Below are positions 44,697 through 53,723 of a stretch of DNA of 64,000 nt, piece by piece. The stretch's first letter is position 1, and every line of letters starts with the position of its first letter. The stretch is from a bacterium BRH_c32 (GTDB lineage: Bacteria > Bacteroidota > Ignavibacteria > Ignavibacteriales > Melioribacteraceae), in assembly GCA_001516025.1 (NCBI GenBank), contig LOEU01000004.1, positions 164,700 to 228,699 on the forward strand. The letters run 5' to 3'. The notes under the pieces were generated by a model. It was not told the DNA's origin. It ran no database searches and saw only the letters and a program-made list of their open reading frames with translations. The translations under genes and the position numbers were made by a program.

Positions 44697-45575
44697 ATGA
44701 CTGGTAAACAAATACATTTTATAATGTTTTGTGTTCTTCTCTGCGTCGCTTTTAGTGATGTGATTGCACAAGTAAATATGAGAGCTTACGAGGATTATAT
44801 TACTAAAAGATGTAAAGAAAAAACTGAAAAGGTGATTACTGATGGAGACAATATTGAAAGTGTTAAAAAGAATTATGAAAGTGTTCTCCAAAACGATAGC
44901 ACAGATTATGACGCTTTGACAAATATGGGTGTGATATATTTTCAATCCGGGGAAGTCGATAAATCGCTTTATTATTTTGAGCAGGCTGTTAGATACAATC
45001 CCCCAAAAGCTAGAGCATACCATAATTTAGGTATACTAAACAGCATTAAAGGACGGATTGATTTAACAATAGCATATTTAAAAAAAGCCGCGGAACTTGA
45101 TTCTACTAACCCAAATTCAATCCGGCAGTTAGGCATTATTTATTTACAAAACAAAATGCCAATACAGGCAGTAGTTGCTTTTAATTCAGCATTGAACCGA
45201 GATAAATATGATATTGAAAGCCGGTTGGGGAAAACGCTTGCCTACTGGTCCCTAAAAAGTTACGATAAAGTTCTTTCCGAAATGGTTAAAATGAAAACAC
45301 TTGGTTTGCAGTTCAAGCGAATGGAGTTGCTTCTGGCCGATGTTTATTTTAAGAAGAAGGATTATGAAAAAGCAATTAGGTATGCTAAGATTGACGAAGA
45401 AGAAAATTCAGCTCAAGCTGAAGGGCATTATTTACTTGGCCAACTTTATAAAATAAAAAATGAGAAGGATAAGTCTGAGTTTGAATTTGAGGAGGCAACT
45501 GAAATTAGGCGGCAAAATCCTAAAGCAAGTCTGGGGATTACCATAAACATTTTTTTTGATGCAACATTAAAATAG
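44697..45575 (+). CDS. Exported TPR-repeat protein
   Basis: 292 residues with signal peptide 1-25 (ending VIAQ) and at least five tetratricopeptide repeats from residue 55 on, e.g. YDALTNMGVIYFQSGEVDKS and AYHNLGILNSIKGRIDLTI, each with the 34-residue W/L-G-Y-A-P rhythm. Acts as a periplasmic or surface scaffold. TPR proteins are regular partners of cytochrome c maturation (NrfG/CcmI), so a link to the CcmF-like gene two places on is reasonable but unproven. Confidence 0.75.
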   Translation: MTGKQIHFIMFCVLLCVAFSDVIAQVNMRAYEDYITKRCKEKTEKVITDGDNIESVKKNYESVLQNDSTDYDALTNMGVIYFQSGEVDKSLYYFEQAVRYNPPKARAYHNLGILNSIKGRIDLTIAYLKKAAELDSTNPNSIRQLGIIYLQNKMPIQAVVAFNSALNRDKYDIESRLGKTLAYWSLKSYDKVLSEMVKMKTLGLQFKRMELLLADVYFKKKDYEKAIRYAKIDEEENSAQAEGHYLLGQLYKIKNEKDKSEFEFEEATEIRRQNPKASLGITINIFFDATLK

Positions 45576-45579
45576 ATAG

Positions 45580-46668
45580 ATGAAAGTAATGAATAAATTA
45601 TTACAAAAGGAGTTAATACCTACTAAATTGATTTTATCTACAACGAACATGATAGCAGGAAGTAAAAGGAAAAAAATATTAAGCGGGACGGTAGTATTAG
45701 CCATAGCGATAAGTCTTGTTCATCTTTTAACATTCTCCCACAAAGAAATATATCTTGATTTTCTGCACCAGCTTTTAACAAAATTATATTTTTTACCGGT
45801 TCTTTTAGCTGCCCTATATTTAGGTATAAAAGGAGCGATAAAACTGGCGCTGGTTGTTTCATTCTTGTATCTCCCCCACTCTATGAATACCGGCCTTTTT
45901 ACGAAGTTTTATATTGCAGAAAATCTTTCCGAATTGGTATTAATCTGGGTAGTTGGAATAATTGCCGGTGTGCTGATAGATAGATTAAAAAAAGTTCAAA
46001 CGGAGAAAGCCCGGTTAGCTGCATTAGAAAAAGTATCAACAGTTATAAATGTTGTTAATAACGATATAATGAATGATTACTCAGCTTGTATGGGTTTAAC
46101 AAAGTCACTAGCAAGTATTCATAATAATGGCGATGGAAATTCGTTTACAGTGAAATTATTATCGGAAAAATTAGAGCGTTTGGGTTCACACATATCACAT
46201 TTGGCTAACCTTGCAGCGCCCAAGCCGGTAAACAAAATAAAATATAATTTTTCACATCTAACTAAAAAATGTGTGAGTGAAATTATACAGAACAATCCCG
46301 GCTATAATTTTTCTTTTATGAGTGAAGCGAAGCTCCCGCCGATTTATATGGATGTAGGGCAAATCGAATTTGCATTAAAGCATATTTTACAAAGCTTCCT
46401 TGAACAAAGCGCGGGGAAAAAGGAGCTTGCTATTTCAGCAGCAAAAAACAATGAGATGGTTGAAATATCTTTAACTCTGAATGGGAAAGGAAAATCTGCT
46501 AAAAATAGAGGGACAGAAGTTTTTGATTTAATATCTAACCCGGAGAAAGGATATTCGTTTGCGCTTGCATCTTCAATTATAAGCTTGCATAATGGAAATG
46601 TAAAATTTGAAACCGGTGAAAGCGGTATCAAGTCGATTTATTTAAATATGCCGGTAAATGAAATATAA
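45580..46668 (+). CDS. Membrane-bound degenerate histidine kinase (pseudokinase-like)
   Basis: 362 residues. Four N-terminal helices (about 35-55, 65-85, 88-105, 118-138) lead to a kinase-like half. At the HisKA position the sequence is VVNNDIMNDYSACMG, with no phospho-acceptor His; the ATPase N box is FALKHILQSFLEQS with no Asn, and the G box is LNGKGKSAKNRG. So both catalytic sites seem lost. The last 130 residues are repeated almost exactly at 49462-49845. Probably a non-catalytic sensor or scaffold. Starts 4 bases after the TPR stop; ATG at 45589 is an alternative. Confidence 0.65.
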   Translation: MKVMNKLLQKELIPTKLILSTTNMIAGSKRKKILSGTVVLAIAISLVHLLTFSHKEIYLDFLHQLLTKLYFLPVLLAALYLGIKGAIKLALVVSFLYLPHSMNTGLFTKFYIAENLSELVLIWVVGIIAGVLIDRLKKVQTEKARLAALEKVSTVINVVNNDIMNDYSACMGLTKSLASIHNNGDGNSFTVKLLSEKLERLGSHISHLANLAAPKPVNKIKYNFSHLTKKCVSEIIQNNPGYNFSFMSEAKLPPIYMDVGQIEFALKHILQSFLEQSAGKKELAISAAKNNEMVEISLTLNGKGKSAKNRGTEVFDLISNPEKGYSFALASSIISLHNGNVKFETGESGIKSIYLNMPVNEI

Positions 46669-46698
46669 TTATTAAGAATAAAAAAATTAGGTGAACAA

Positions 46699-47046
46699 AT
46701 GAAAAAATTATCAAAGCTAATATTGCCCGCTATCTTTATAGTAGTAATAGCCATTATGTATTTTACATACTTTGCCAGAACGGATGAAGTTGGTTCATTA
46801 GATAAATTCAGTCCGGGCAGCGAGATAAATCAGGAAGTAAATGTGCGCGTTGTTAAATCAAAGATTGAAAGAGATGCAAGCGGCAACATAAGCTCTTTTT
46901 ACGCAATTGATAAAAACAATGTTGAAGTTCAGGTTACTTCACACGAGCCGATACCGGCGGAAGTTGCCAACACAGAAGTTGTTGAACTATTCGGGCATAT
47001 GCACGGGAATAGTCTTGTGGCTGCGAAAATTACAATTATAAAATGA
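46699..47046 (+). CDS. CcmE-like OB-fold protein lacking the haem-binding motif, paralogue A
   Basis: 115 residues with an N-terminal membrane anchor (8-26) and a small beta-barrel domain. Order of strands (EVNVRVVKS, SFYAIDKNNVEVQVTS, PIPAEVANTEVVELFGHM, LVAAKITIIK) follows CcmE, the haem chaperone of cytochrome c maturation, but the C-terminal His-x-x-x-Tyr haem-binding end is missing. GHMHG could be a metal site instead. It directly precedes a CcmF-like gene. A paralogue lies at 50545. Confidence 0.65.
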   Translation: MKKLSKLILPAIFIVVIAIMYFTYFARTDEVGSLDKFSPGSEINQEVNVRVVKSKIERDASGNISSFYAIDKNNVEVQVTSHEPIPAEVANTEVVELFGHMHGNSLVAAKITIIK

Positions 47047-47087
47047 TAAAGTTTAGAAAAATTTATTAAATAATCTGAGAGACGTTT

Positions 47088-49457
47088 ATGTTAGGTAATA
47101 TTTTTTTGGTTGCAGCGTTACTATTTGCTCTGTATTCATTGTTAATGTATTACAGAGTATACAAAGGATTCGCAACAATCGGTAAAGCTAGAATTGGTTA
47201 TCATTTAACAACAATATCGGTTTTAGTTGCTTCGTTCTTATTGCTTCTTTTCATACTCCAACATCAATATCAATACAAATATATTTTTGAATACAGCAGC
47301 AGCGAGCTTTCTACCGGTTTATTAATCTCTTCATTTTTTGGCGGGCAGGAAGGAAGCTTTTTACTTTGGCTTTTATTTACAATGCTGATTGGTTTGGTGG
47401 TTATGAACCAGGTATCAGAAGAAAAAAATTTTGAAACCCATGTAATGATGCCTTATCTGCTTGTCGTAATCTTTCTGCTGGTTATGGTAAATCCTTTGTT
47501 AAAAAGTCCCTTTAACTATTTATGGACTGATCCCACCTTTGTTGATACAAAATTTATTAACCAGAATATCTTAGGGTATTCTTTCATGCAAAATTTTATC
47601 TTTCAGGATAAAGACGCCGGCAAAACATTTGTCAAAATAAGTGAAGAGCTTATTAATACAATTAAAGCAAATGGTTATTCTATAGATAATTTAATAATTC
47701 AGGGTAAAGGGCTGAATCCTTTGCTGCAAAACTTCTGGATGCAGATTCATCCGCCTTTTTTATTTTTGGGATTCGCACTTGCATCTACACAATTTGCTTT
47801 TGCAATAGCTGCATTAATTAAAAATGAATACAGGGTATGGATTAAATTAAATTTAGTATGGGCGTTAGCTACTGCACTGGCGCTGCTTCTTGGAATTATG
47901 ATTGGCGGCTACTGGGCTTATGGAGTTTTGGGATGGGGCGGTTACTGGGCGTGGGACCCGGTAGAAAATTCAAGTCTCATTCCTTGGATATTCTCAATAG
48001 CTTTAATACATACGCTCATAATCCAGAAATACTCCCAAACAAAACATAAGCTGGGAAGCTTGATAAGAACAAATTTGATATTGTCAGTATTTACTTTTGT
48101 GCTGGTTGTTTACAGCACTTTCCTAACACGAAGTGGTCTTCTTTCCGAAGCTTCTGTCCATTCATTCAGCGACTCCGGTTCGTTTGTTTATTCTGTGCTA
48201 CTGATATTTCTGATAGGGTTCTCCCTATCGGTATTTGCTGGGATTTATATGAGAAGAAAAACTTTAAATAACCAGCATGAACTATCGCAAAATATTTTTT
48301 CGCGAGACATGGGCTTGTTCTACGGCTCAATGTTGTTGATTGGTTCTGCAGTAGCAATTCTTGTCGGAACTTCTGCGCCAATTTTCGGCAGTTCAGTTGA
48401 CTTAAGTTTTTATAACCGGGTTAACTCACTCCTTGCAATTTTTATGGTTCCTTTGATAGGGGTGACATTATACTTTTACTGGCAGAACACATGCGTTAAA
48501 GAGTTCATAAAAAATATAACAATTACCGGTGTGGCCGCTTTAATTGCTTCTGTTATCCTAATATTTTTTGCTGGTATTTCAGATATCCTTTACTCTCTTA
48601 TTTTATTTGAATCAGTTTTTACGATAGTTGTAAACCTTGTGTTCATCTTCAAATTCAACAAAAACTTAATCTTAATGGGTGGTCATATTGCGCATATAGG
48701 TTTTGCACTTTTTCTTATCGGCGCAATTTTGAGCGGTCTGTTATCATTATCTGAAACTGTTGACCTACCGATAAATAAAAGTCAAATAGTATTTAATAAA
48801 AAGCTAACCTATTTAGGAAACGAACCGGTAGATAACGGTAAAAAATATGCTTTCACTGTTAAAGTAGAAGATGGAAATAATATTTCTACTCTGAAGCCGG
48901 TCATGTATATGTCTGAATATAACAACAGTTTGATGAGAGAGCCGGATATTTTAATTACCGCCGCAAGAGATTTATATATTTCTCCTTTATCTTTTACTGA
49001 TGCAGGAGACGCCGGCATTAAAGAAATTACTTTGAAGAAAGGCGAACCATATAAAGCAGGTAATTCCGAAATTCTTTTTGAAAAGTTTGACCTTCCGAAA
49101 GATGCTATGGATAAAATGATGAACAAAGAACCTTTTGACATTGGAGCTAAGATGAAAGTTACTTCTAATGGAATTTCAAAAAGCTTTGACATCATTGTAA
49201 ATAATCAATCGCCAAACAGTTTCCAAATAAAAGAGGAAGAGTTGAATTTTACGGCAAAAAGTTTTGATGTAAGCGGAACGATTAAATTCGACGTAACGGA
49301 TTTAAACAATAAAGAAGTAGTTAAAGCCGAAATATTGTCTGTTGAATATAGAGAGAAACCATTGATAAATCTTGTTTGGGCAGGAGTGCTGCTAATGGTT
49401 GTTGGATTTGTTTTCATGATAATAAAGAGGTTGGGGGAATCAAAAAGTATGGAGTAA
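47088..49457 (+). CDS. ccmF: CcmF/CcsA-type cytochrome c haem lyase subunit
   Basis: Inner-membrane protein of 789 residues with about 14 helices. The haem-handling WWD segment is WGGYWAWDPVENSSLIPW; flanking conserved His residues occur in MQIHPPFLFLG and HTLIIQKYS. The last 240 residues are a periplasmic domain bounded by a C-terminal helix, as in CcmF. Together with the CcmE-like protein it could mature the mini cytochrome c at 36.8 kb. CcmA-D are not seen, so it either works with genes elsewhere or has a special role in this operon. Confidence 0.88.
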   Translation: MLGNIFLVAALLFALYSLLMYYRVYKGFATIGKARIGYHLTTISVLVASFLLLLFILQHQYQYKYIFEYSSSELSTGLLISSFFGGQEGSFLLWLLFTMLIGLVVMNQVSEEKNFETHVMMPYLLVVIFLLVMVNPLLKSPFNYLWTDPTFVDTKFINQNILGYSFMQNFIFQDKDAGKTFVKISEELINTIKANGYSIDNLIIQGKGLNPLLQNFWMQIHPPFLFLGFALASTQFAFAIAALIKNEYRVWIKLNLVWALATALALLLGIMIGGYWAYGVLGWGGYWAWDPVENSSLIPWIFSIALIHTLIIQKYSQTKHKLGSLIRTNLILSVFTFVLVVYSTFLTRSGLLSEASVHSFSDSGSFVYSVLLIFLIGFSLSVFAGIYMRRKTLNNQHELSQNIFSRDMGLFYGSMLLIGSAVAILVGTSAPIFGSSVDLSFYNRVNSLLAIFMVPLIGVTLYFYWQNTCVKEFIKNITITGVAALIASVILIFFAGISDILYSLILFESVFTIVVNLVFIFKFNKNLILMGGHIAHIGFALFLIGAILSGLLSLSETVDLPINKSQIVFNKKLTYLGNEPVDNGKKYAFTVKVEDGNNISTLKPVMYMSEYNNSLMREPDILITAARDLYISPLSFTDAGDAGIKEITLKKGEPYKAGNSEILFEKFDLPKDAMDKMMNKEPFDIGAKMKVTSNGISKSFDIIVNNQSPNSFQIKEEELNFTAKSFDVSGTIKFDVTDLNNKEVVKAEILSVEYREKPLINLVWAGVLLMVVGFVFMIIKRLGESKSME

Positions 49458-49461
49458 TAAA

Positions 49462-49845
49462 ATGCAGAACAATTCCGGCTATAATTTTTCTTTTATGAGT
49501 GAAGCGAAGCTCCCGCCGATTTATATGAATGTAAGGCAAATTGAATTTGTTGTTACGCAAATTTTACAAAGCTTTATTGAACAAAGCACAGGAAAAAAGG
49601 AGCTTGTAATATTAGCAGCAAAAAACAATGAGATGGTTGAAATATCTTTAACTCTGAATGGGAAAGGAAAATCTGCTAAAAATAGAGGGGCAGAAGTTTT
49701 TGATTTAATATCTAACCCGGAGAAAGGATACTCGTTTGCACTCGCGTCTTCAATCATACATTCACACAATGGAAATGTAATACTTGAAACCAGCGAAGAG
49801 GGCATAAAGTCAATCTTATTAAATATGCCGGGAAATGAGATTTGA
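49462..49845 (+). CDS. Duplicated C-terminal piece of the degenerate kinase
   Basis: 127 residues nearly identical to the last 126 of the protein at 45580 (SFMSEAKLPPIYM, EKGYSFALASSII, LNMPGNEI). The DNA is also nearly identical over most of its length, so the copy is recent. It begins 4 bases after the ccmF stop; GGAG at 49451-49454, inside the end of ccmF, gives a usable ribosome site, so it may be expressed as a free ATPase-like domain. Otherwise it is a pseudogene left by a tandem duplication. Confidence 0.6.
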   Translation: MQNNSGYNFSFMSEAKLPPIYMNVRQIEFVVTQILQSFIEQSTGKKELVILAAKNNEMVEISLTLNGKGKSAKNRGAEVFDLISNPEKGYSFALASSIIHSHNGNVILETSEEGIKSILLNMPGNEI

Positions 49846-49879
49846 AAATCAATTATGAAGTGATACAGAATAATTCGTA

Positions 49880-49975
49880 TATAGAATAAAGACCGATGAA
49901 AATATTTGTAGTTGTATTGAAGATGTTTTAAAGACAAGATTGAATGATAGAGAAAGGGATGCAGTTCAGATTTAA
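49880..49975 (+). pseudogene. Relic of the 3' end of a PII gene
   Basis: The stretch reads CIEDVLKTRLNDRERDAV before a stop, which lines up with NVEDVVKIRTNERGKEAV at the end of the PII protein at 43275; the DNA also aligns with one small length change. The rest of the PII gene is absent. It precedes lipoprotein paralogue B just as the intact PII gene precedes paralogue A. Confidence 0.7.
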
Positions 49976-50005
49976 GATATAAATTCAAAATATGATGAGG
50001 ATGAA

Positions 50006-50479
50006 ATGGAATTAATAGTATATAGAAAACTGAAAGTATTGCCGGTTATATTATTCTTATCCATTTTTATAACAGGATGTAATCCATTGATTATTATTGA
50101 GGCAGGCAAAAACAGCGCTGTGCAGGAATTATACGTTGATAACTACAAAATGCAAGTCCGGATTACACTTCTATCAGATGAGAACGAATATCTTTGTTCA
50201 TTCTTACTTTTTAATAGAAATGATATAAAACCGTTGGAAGGGATAAAATCTTATATGGATATAATAAGGTATGGTCCACGAAGACATAGATACGCACGAG
50301 AAAAGTTTCCCTACTTGAACGGATTGGAGCTAATTTATAACAAAATAACAAATGAATATGAGTGTAAATATAAATTTACAAGCAAGAGTAAATATGAATT
50401 GACAATAAGATTAAATGAAATTGCCGGTGAAGCATTAGAGGAAGATCTCGTTATTTCGTTCGACCAGGAAGCGAAGTGA
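50006..50479 (+). CDS. Lipoprotein of unknown function, paralogue B
   Basis: 157-residue lipoprotein (lipobox FITGC, Cys25). Shares with paralogue A (43661) the segments AGKNSAVQELYVDNYKM and the final SKYELTIRLNEIAGEALEEDLVISFDQEAK-like strand run, but the middle differs (YGPRRHRYARE). The fold is probably a small beta-sandwich. It stands between the PII relic and a CcmE-like gene, so it belongs to the duplicated block; unlike its neighbours it has stayed open, suggesting selection. Confidence 0.6.
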   Translation: MELIVYRKLKVLPVILFLSIFITGCNPLIIIEAGKNSAVQELYVDNYKMQVRITLLSDENEYLCSFLLFNRNDIKPLEGIKSYMDIIRYGPRRHRYAREKFPYLNGLELIYNKITNEYECKYKFTSKSKYELTIRLNEIAGEALEEDLVISFDQEAK

Positions 50480-50544
50480 AATAATGAATACCCGTTAATA
50501 AATGAAAAATAACCAAACATTGAGAATAATTGGCAGGTGAAAAT

Positions 50545-50895
50545 ATGAGGAAACTTTCTAAGCTGGTATTACCATTTATATTCGTAACAGTTTTAGCGGT
50601 TATTTATTTCATCTATTTCGCGCCGAGCAAAGAATTGGGTTCTTTTAGTAAATTCGGCGGAGGCAGCGAAATTAACCAGCAGATAAATGTAAGTGTTGTT
50701 AAAGAAAATGGTTTTGGGAGAAATGCAGATGGTAAAATAGTATCGTTTTATGCTAGAGACATTAATAATCTTGAGATTAAAATTACACTTCACGAACCGG
50801 CACCGGAAGAAATTGTTAATGCTGAAGTTGTTGAGCTAATGGGACATATGCACGGCGGTAACTTTAATGCGGCGAGCGTAACTATTTTGAAGTGA
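50545..50895 (+). CDS. CcmE-like OB-fold protein lacking the haem-binding motif, paralogue B
   Basis: 116 residues with membrane anchor 8-26 and the same strand order as the protein at 46699 (FYARDINNLEIKITLHEP, EVVELMGHMHGG, AASVTILK). The ATG at 50545 is preferred; an upstream TTG at 50530 lacks support, and AGGTGA precedes the ATG. No HDENY-type haem-binding end. GHMHGG is again kept. It is 22 bases upstream of the metal ATPase and probably co-transcribed with it. Confidence 0.65.
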   Translation: MRKLSKLVLPFIFVTVLAVIYFIYFAPSKELGSFSKFGGGSEINQQINVSVVKENGFGRNADGKIVSFYARDINNLEIKITLHEPAPEEIVNAEVVELMGHMHGGNFNAASVTILK

Positions 50896-50917
50896 GAAAT
50901 AAATGAAATGAGGAATT

Positions 50918-53005
50918 ATGAAAAAATATCGATTAAAAAATATTGATTGCGCTTCATGCGCTGCAAAAATTGAAGAGGGGCTTTCGGAGATGGAGGGGGT
51001 GAAATCATGCTCGGTAAATTTTGCAAACTCTTCTCTATTCATAGATACAGACAATATTGAATCTGTGAAAAAGAAAATAAAAGAGATTGAACCGGAAGTT
51101 GAAGTTGTGGAAACGCAAGATAAGAAACTGGAAGCTGCCGAAAGTATTTGGTTGGAAAACAGGACTGAACTGATAAAAATCTTCTTAACGCTGCTGCTTC
51201 TGGCAGTTGGACTAATCTTTGAGAAAGAAATTCATAATACACCATATCGAATAGCCGAATATTTGGTTTTTATCCCGGCTTATTTATTAAGCGGTTGGGG
51301 TGTATTGAAAGGCGCTGTTCGAAGTATTACGAAAGGAAAAGTTTTTAATGAACATTTCCTAATGACGATTGCGACAGGCGGTGCCATACTAATTGATGCG
51401 ATGCCGGAAGCTGTAACTGTAATGTTGTTTTATGTAGTTGGAGAATTATTCCAGGATATTGCTGTTAACCATTCACGTAAATCGATTAAAGCATTGTTAG
51501 AGATAAAACCGGATTATGCTAATCTAAAAAGCGATGGTGAAATAAAACGAGTTTCTCCGGAAAGCGTAAAAGTTGGTGAAAATATTATTGTTAAAGCCGG
51601 TGAAAAGATTCCTTTGGATGGAGAAATATTAGAAGGTAATTCTTTTGTTGATACCTCAGCATTAACCGGGGAAAGTGTTCCAAGAAAAGTTAAAGAAAAA
51701 GATATTGTCTTAGCCGGAATGATAAATCAATCCGGTTTACTAACAATAAAGGTTACAAAATTATTTAGTGAATCATCCATCTCACGAATTCTGGAACTTG
51801 TTGAAAATGCCGCTTCTAAAAAAGCAGAGACTGAGAAATTCATTACAACGTTTGCAAAATATTACACTCCGGTTGTTGTGATTGGTGCTTTACTTCTTGC
51901 AGTTATTCCGCCGTTGCTTTTTGCCAATCAAACTTTTACAGAATGGATTTATCGTGCCTTAGTTGTGTTGGTAATTTCATGTCCTTGTGCTTTAGTAATA
52001 AGCATTCCGCTCGGATACTTTGGAGGAATTGGCGGAGCTTCACGAAGAGGAATTCTGGTTAAAGGTTCAAACTATTTGGATGCTCTCACAAAAGTTAAGA
52101 CTGTAGTTTTTGATAAAACGGGAACATTAACCAAAGGCGAGTTCAAAGTATCTGAAATTATTGTTAAAAATGGATTTGATAAAGATGAGTTGTTACGGCT
52201 TGCCGCTTATGCTGAATCGCATTCAAATCATCCGATAGCTAAATCTGTAATTGAAGCATACGGAGGAACGATTAATCAAAAATTGATTAGCGACGTTCAG
52301 GAATTAAGCGGTAAAGGAATAAAAGCAAAAATTAATGGGCAAATAGTCATTGTTGGAAATGATAAACTTCTTCATTTGGAAAATATACAACACGATAAAT
52401 GTGATGTCGAGGGAACAGTCATTCATATCGCTACAAATTCAGTGTATGCCGGATACATTATTATTTCCGATACATTAAAAGAAGGCGCGAAAGAAACAAT
52501 AAGCTTGCTTAAAAAGAAAAATATTAATTCAGTTATGCTCACGGGCGATAATAAAACGGCGGCAGAATCTTTCGCCAAGAAACTTGGAATAGATAAATAT
52601 TATTTTGAACTACTACCGGAAGATAAAGTAAATCATATTGAACAAATTATTCAATCAGCAATTAAAGGAAGTAAAGTTGCCTTCGTTGGAGATGGTATAA
52701 ACGATGCGCCGGTTTTAGCACGCGCAGATGTTGGAATAGCAATGGGCGCTCTTGGTTCAGATGCCGCTGTTGAAACTGCAGATGTTGTGCTTATGGCAGA
52801 TTCACCTTTGCAAGTTGTAACTGCAATAGAAGTTGCAAAACGAACACGGAAAATAGTTTGGCAAAATATCTCTTTTGCGATGGGAGTAAAATTATTCTTC
52901 ATTCTGCTCGGTGTATTTGGCATTGCTACAATGTGGGAAGCAGTATTTGGAGATATGGGTGTTGCAATAATTGCAATATTAAATGCAATGAGAGTGATGA
53001 AGTAA
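50918..53005 (+). CDS. zntA: Heavy-metal P-type ATPase, Zn/Cd/Pb type
   Basis: Metal-exporting ATPase of 695 residues. An N-terminal metal-binding domain has IDCASCA (normally GMDCxxC); eight helices follow with the transport motif SCPCALVISIPLGYFGG, which together with AMGALGSDAAVETADVVLM marks the Zn/Cd/Pb subgroup rather than copper. DKTGTLTKGE holds the phosphorylated Asp, SNHPIAKS the nucleotide-site His-Pro, GDGINDAPVLA the hinge. GAGGAATT precedes the ATG. It closes the plus-strand operon and converges with the copper cluster across 131 bases. Confidence 0.93.
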   Translation: MKKYRLKNIDCASCAAKIEEGLSEMEGVKSCSVNFANSSLFIDTDNIESVKKKIKEIEPEVEVVETQDKKLEAAESIWLENRTELIKIFLTLLLLAVGLIFEKEIHNTPYRIAEYLVFIPAYLLSGWGVLKGAVRSITKGKVFNEHFLMTIATGGAILIDAMPEAVTVMLFYVVGELFQDIAVNHSRKSIKALLEIKPDYANLKSDGEIKRVSPESVKVGENIIVKAGEKIPLDGEILEGNSFVDTSALTGESVPRKVKEKDIVLAGMINQSGLLTIKVTKLFSESSISRILELVENAASKKAETEKFITTFAKYYTPVVVIGALLLAVIPPLLFANQTFTEWIYRALVVLVISCPCALVISIPLGYFGGIGGASRRGILVKGSNYLDALTKVKTVVFDKTGTLTKGEFKVSEIIVKNGFDKDELLRLAAYAESHSNHPIAKSVIEAYGGTINQKLISDVQELSGKGIKAKINGQIVIVGNDKLLHLENIQHDKCDVEGTVIHIATNSVYAGYIIISDTLKEGAKETISLLKKKNINSVMLTGDNKTAAESFAKKLGIDKYYFELLPEDKVNHIEQIIQSAIKGSKVAFVGDGINDAPVLARADVGIAMGALGSDAAVETADVVLMADSPLQVVTAIEVAKRTRKIVWQNISFAMGVKLFFILLGVFGIATMWEAVFGDMGVAIIAILNAMRVMK

Positions 53006-53136
53006 AGACATGCTACTAGAAACCAGTTTAAAAGTAGTCCTCTTTTCCAATCATAAAAATTATTGTTTTAATGTTAGAGATGGATATAAATGGAGACGGA
53101 AATACTCCCATCTCCTAAAATTTGAGTAATTAGAAA

Positions 53137-53541
53137 TTATTGATGGCGTTTTTGTCTTAGAAAAAGATTTTGCTCAATTGCCGGTTTACTATTTTCTGAT
53201 ATGTTATTTACATTTTGGAAAACTACGGCACCGTGACGTTTTTCAATTAAAAAAGGATTTCTATCAGCTATCAGATTGTTGGCAACCAGGTTAATATTTG
53301 ACTGGCGATTTACAACCGTAATTGCACCATGACGTTTTTCAACAAGAAAAGGATTTCTGTCGTAAACCTCATCACTTGGATTCATGCTAGAGTTATAGTT
53401 TACAATAACAACTGCGCCATGACGTTTTTCTACAAGGAAGGGATTTTTTTCAGCATAAGTATTTCCGGTTGGTTGGGCATTTATTAAAGATAAAGTTGAT
53501 AATACAATTACTACTATTATTATAACGATTGACTTTTTCAT
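53137..53541 (-). CDS. Secreted protein of four NPFLVEKRHG-type repeats, unknown function
   Basis: 134 residues after signal peptide 1-23 (ending INAQ). The mature chain is four repeats of 30-32 residues, starting at residues 33, 63, 95 and 125: NPFLVEKRHGAVVIVN, NPFLVEKRHGAITVVN, NPFLIEKRHGAVVFQN, and a shortened NLFLRQKRHQ at the end. The ten-residue core is kept while the linkers vary, so the core is under selection. Each core has a Lys-Arg-His set that could bind copper or be a dibasic cleavage site. The ATG at 53541 is preceded by AAGGACAC; a longer reading adds 17 residues without signal character. It lies last in the copper cluster, downstream of the oxidase. I know no family for it. 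Confidence 0.7.
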   Translation of the reverse strand: MKKSIVIIIVVIVLSTLSLINAQPTGNTYAEKNPFLVEKRHGAVVIVNYNSSMNPSDEVYDRNPFLVEKRHGAITVVNRQSNINLVANNLIADRNPFLIEKRHGAVVFQNVNNISENSKPAIEQNLFLRQKRHQ

Positions 53542-53723
53542 GATTGTGTCCTTATTAGATTGTTGATTATATAAAGACAAAACCAATGCCATATTTTTCT
53601 TTTGAAATTAGAGGAAAAATGAATACAGATAGTTAATGGGATTAAAGAATCTTAAAATAATTTTAAGAAACTTTATAAATAACAACTAATCATTTAGCAC
53701 TCATTTCAATAAAAGAAGGAATG

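Noticed and set aside
53092..53115. Hairpin GGAGACGG / CCATCTCC between the convergent metal ATPase and repeat-protein genes
   Set aside because: It has a mismatch and no T-run on either side, too weak to call a terminator.
53137..53541. CRISPR-like or RiPP-cluster reading of the repeat protein
   Set aside because: Repeats are in-frame protein repeats with diverging DNA, not CRISPR. No RiPP-modifying enzyme is nearby, so RiPP status stays only a possibility.
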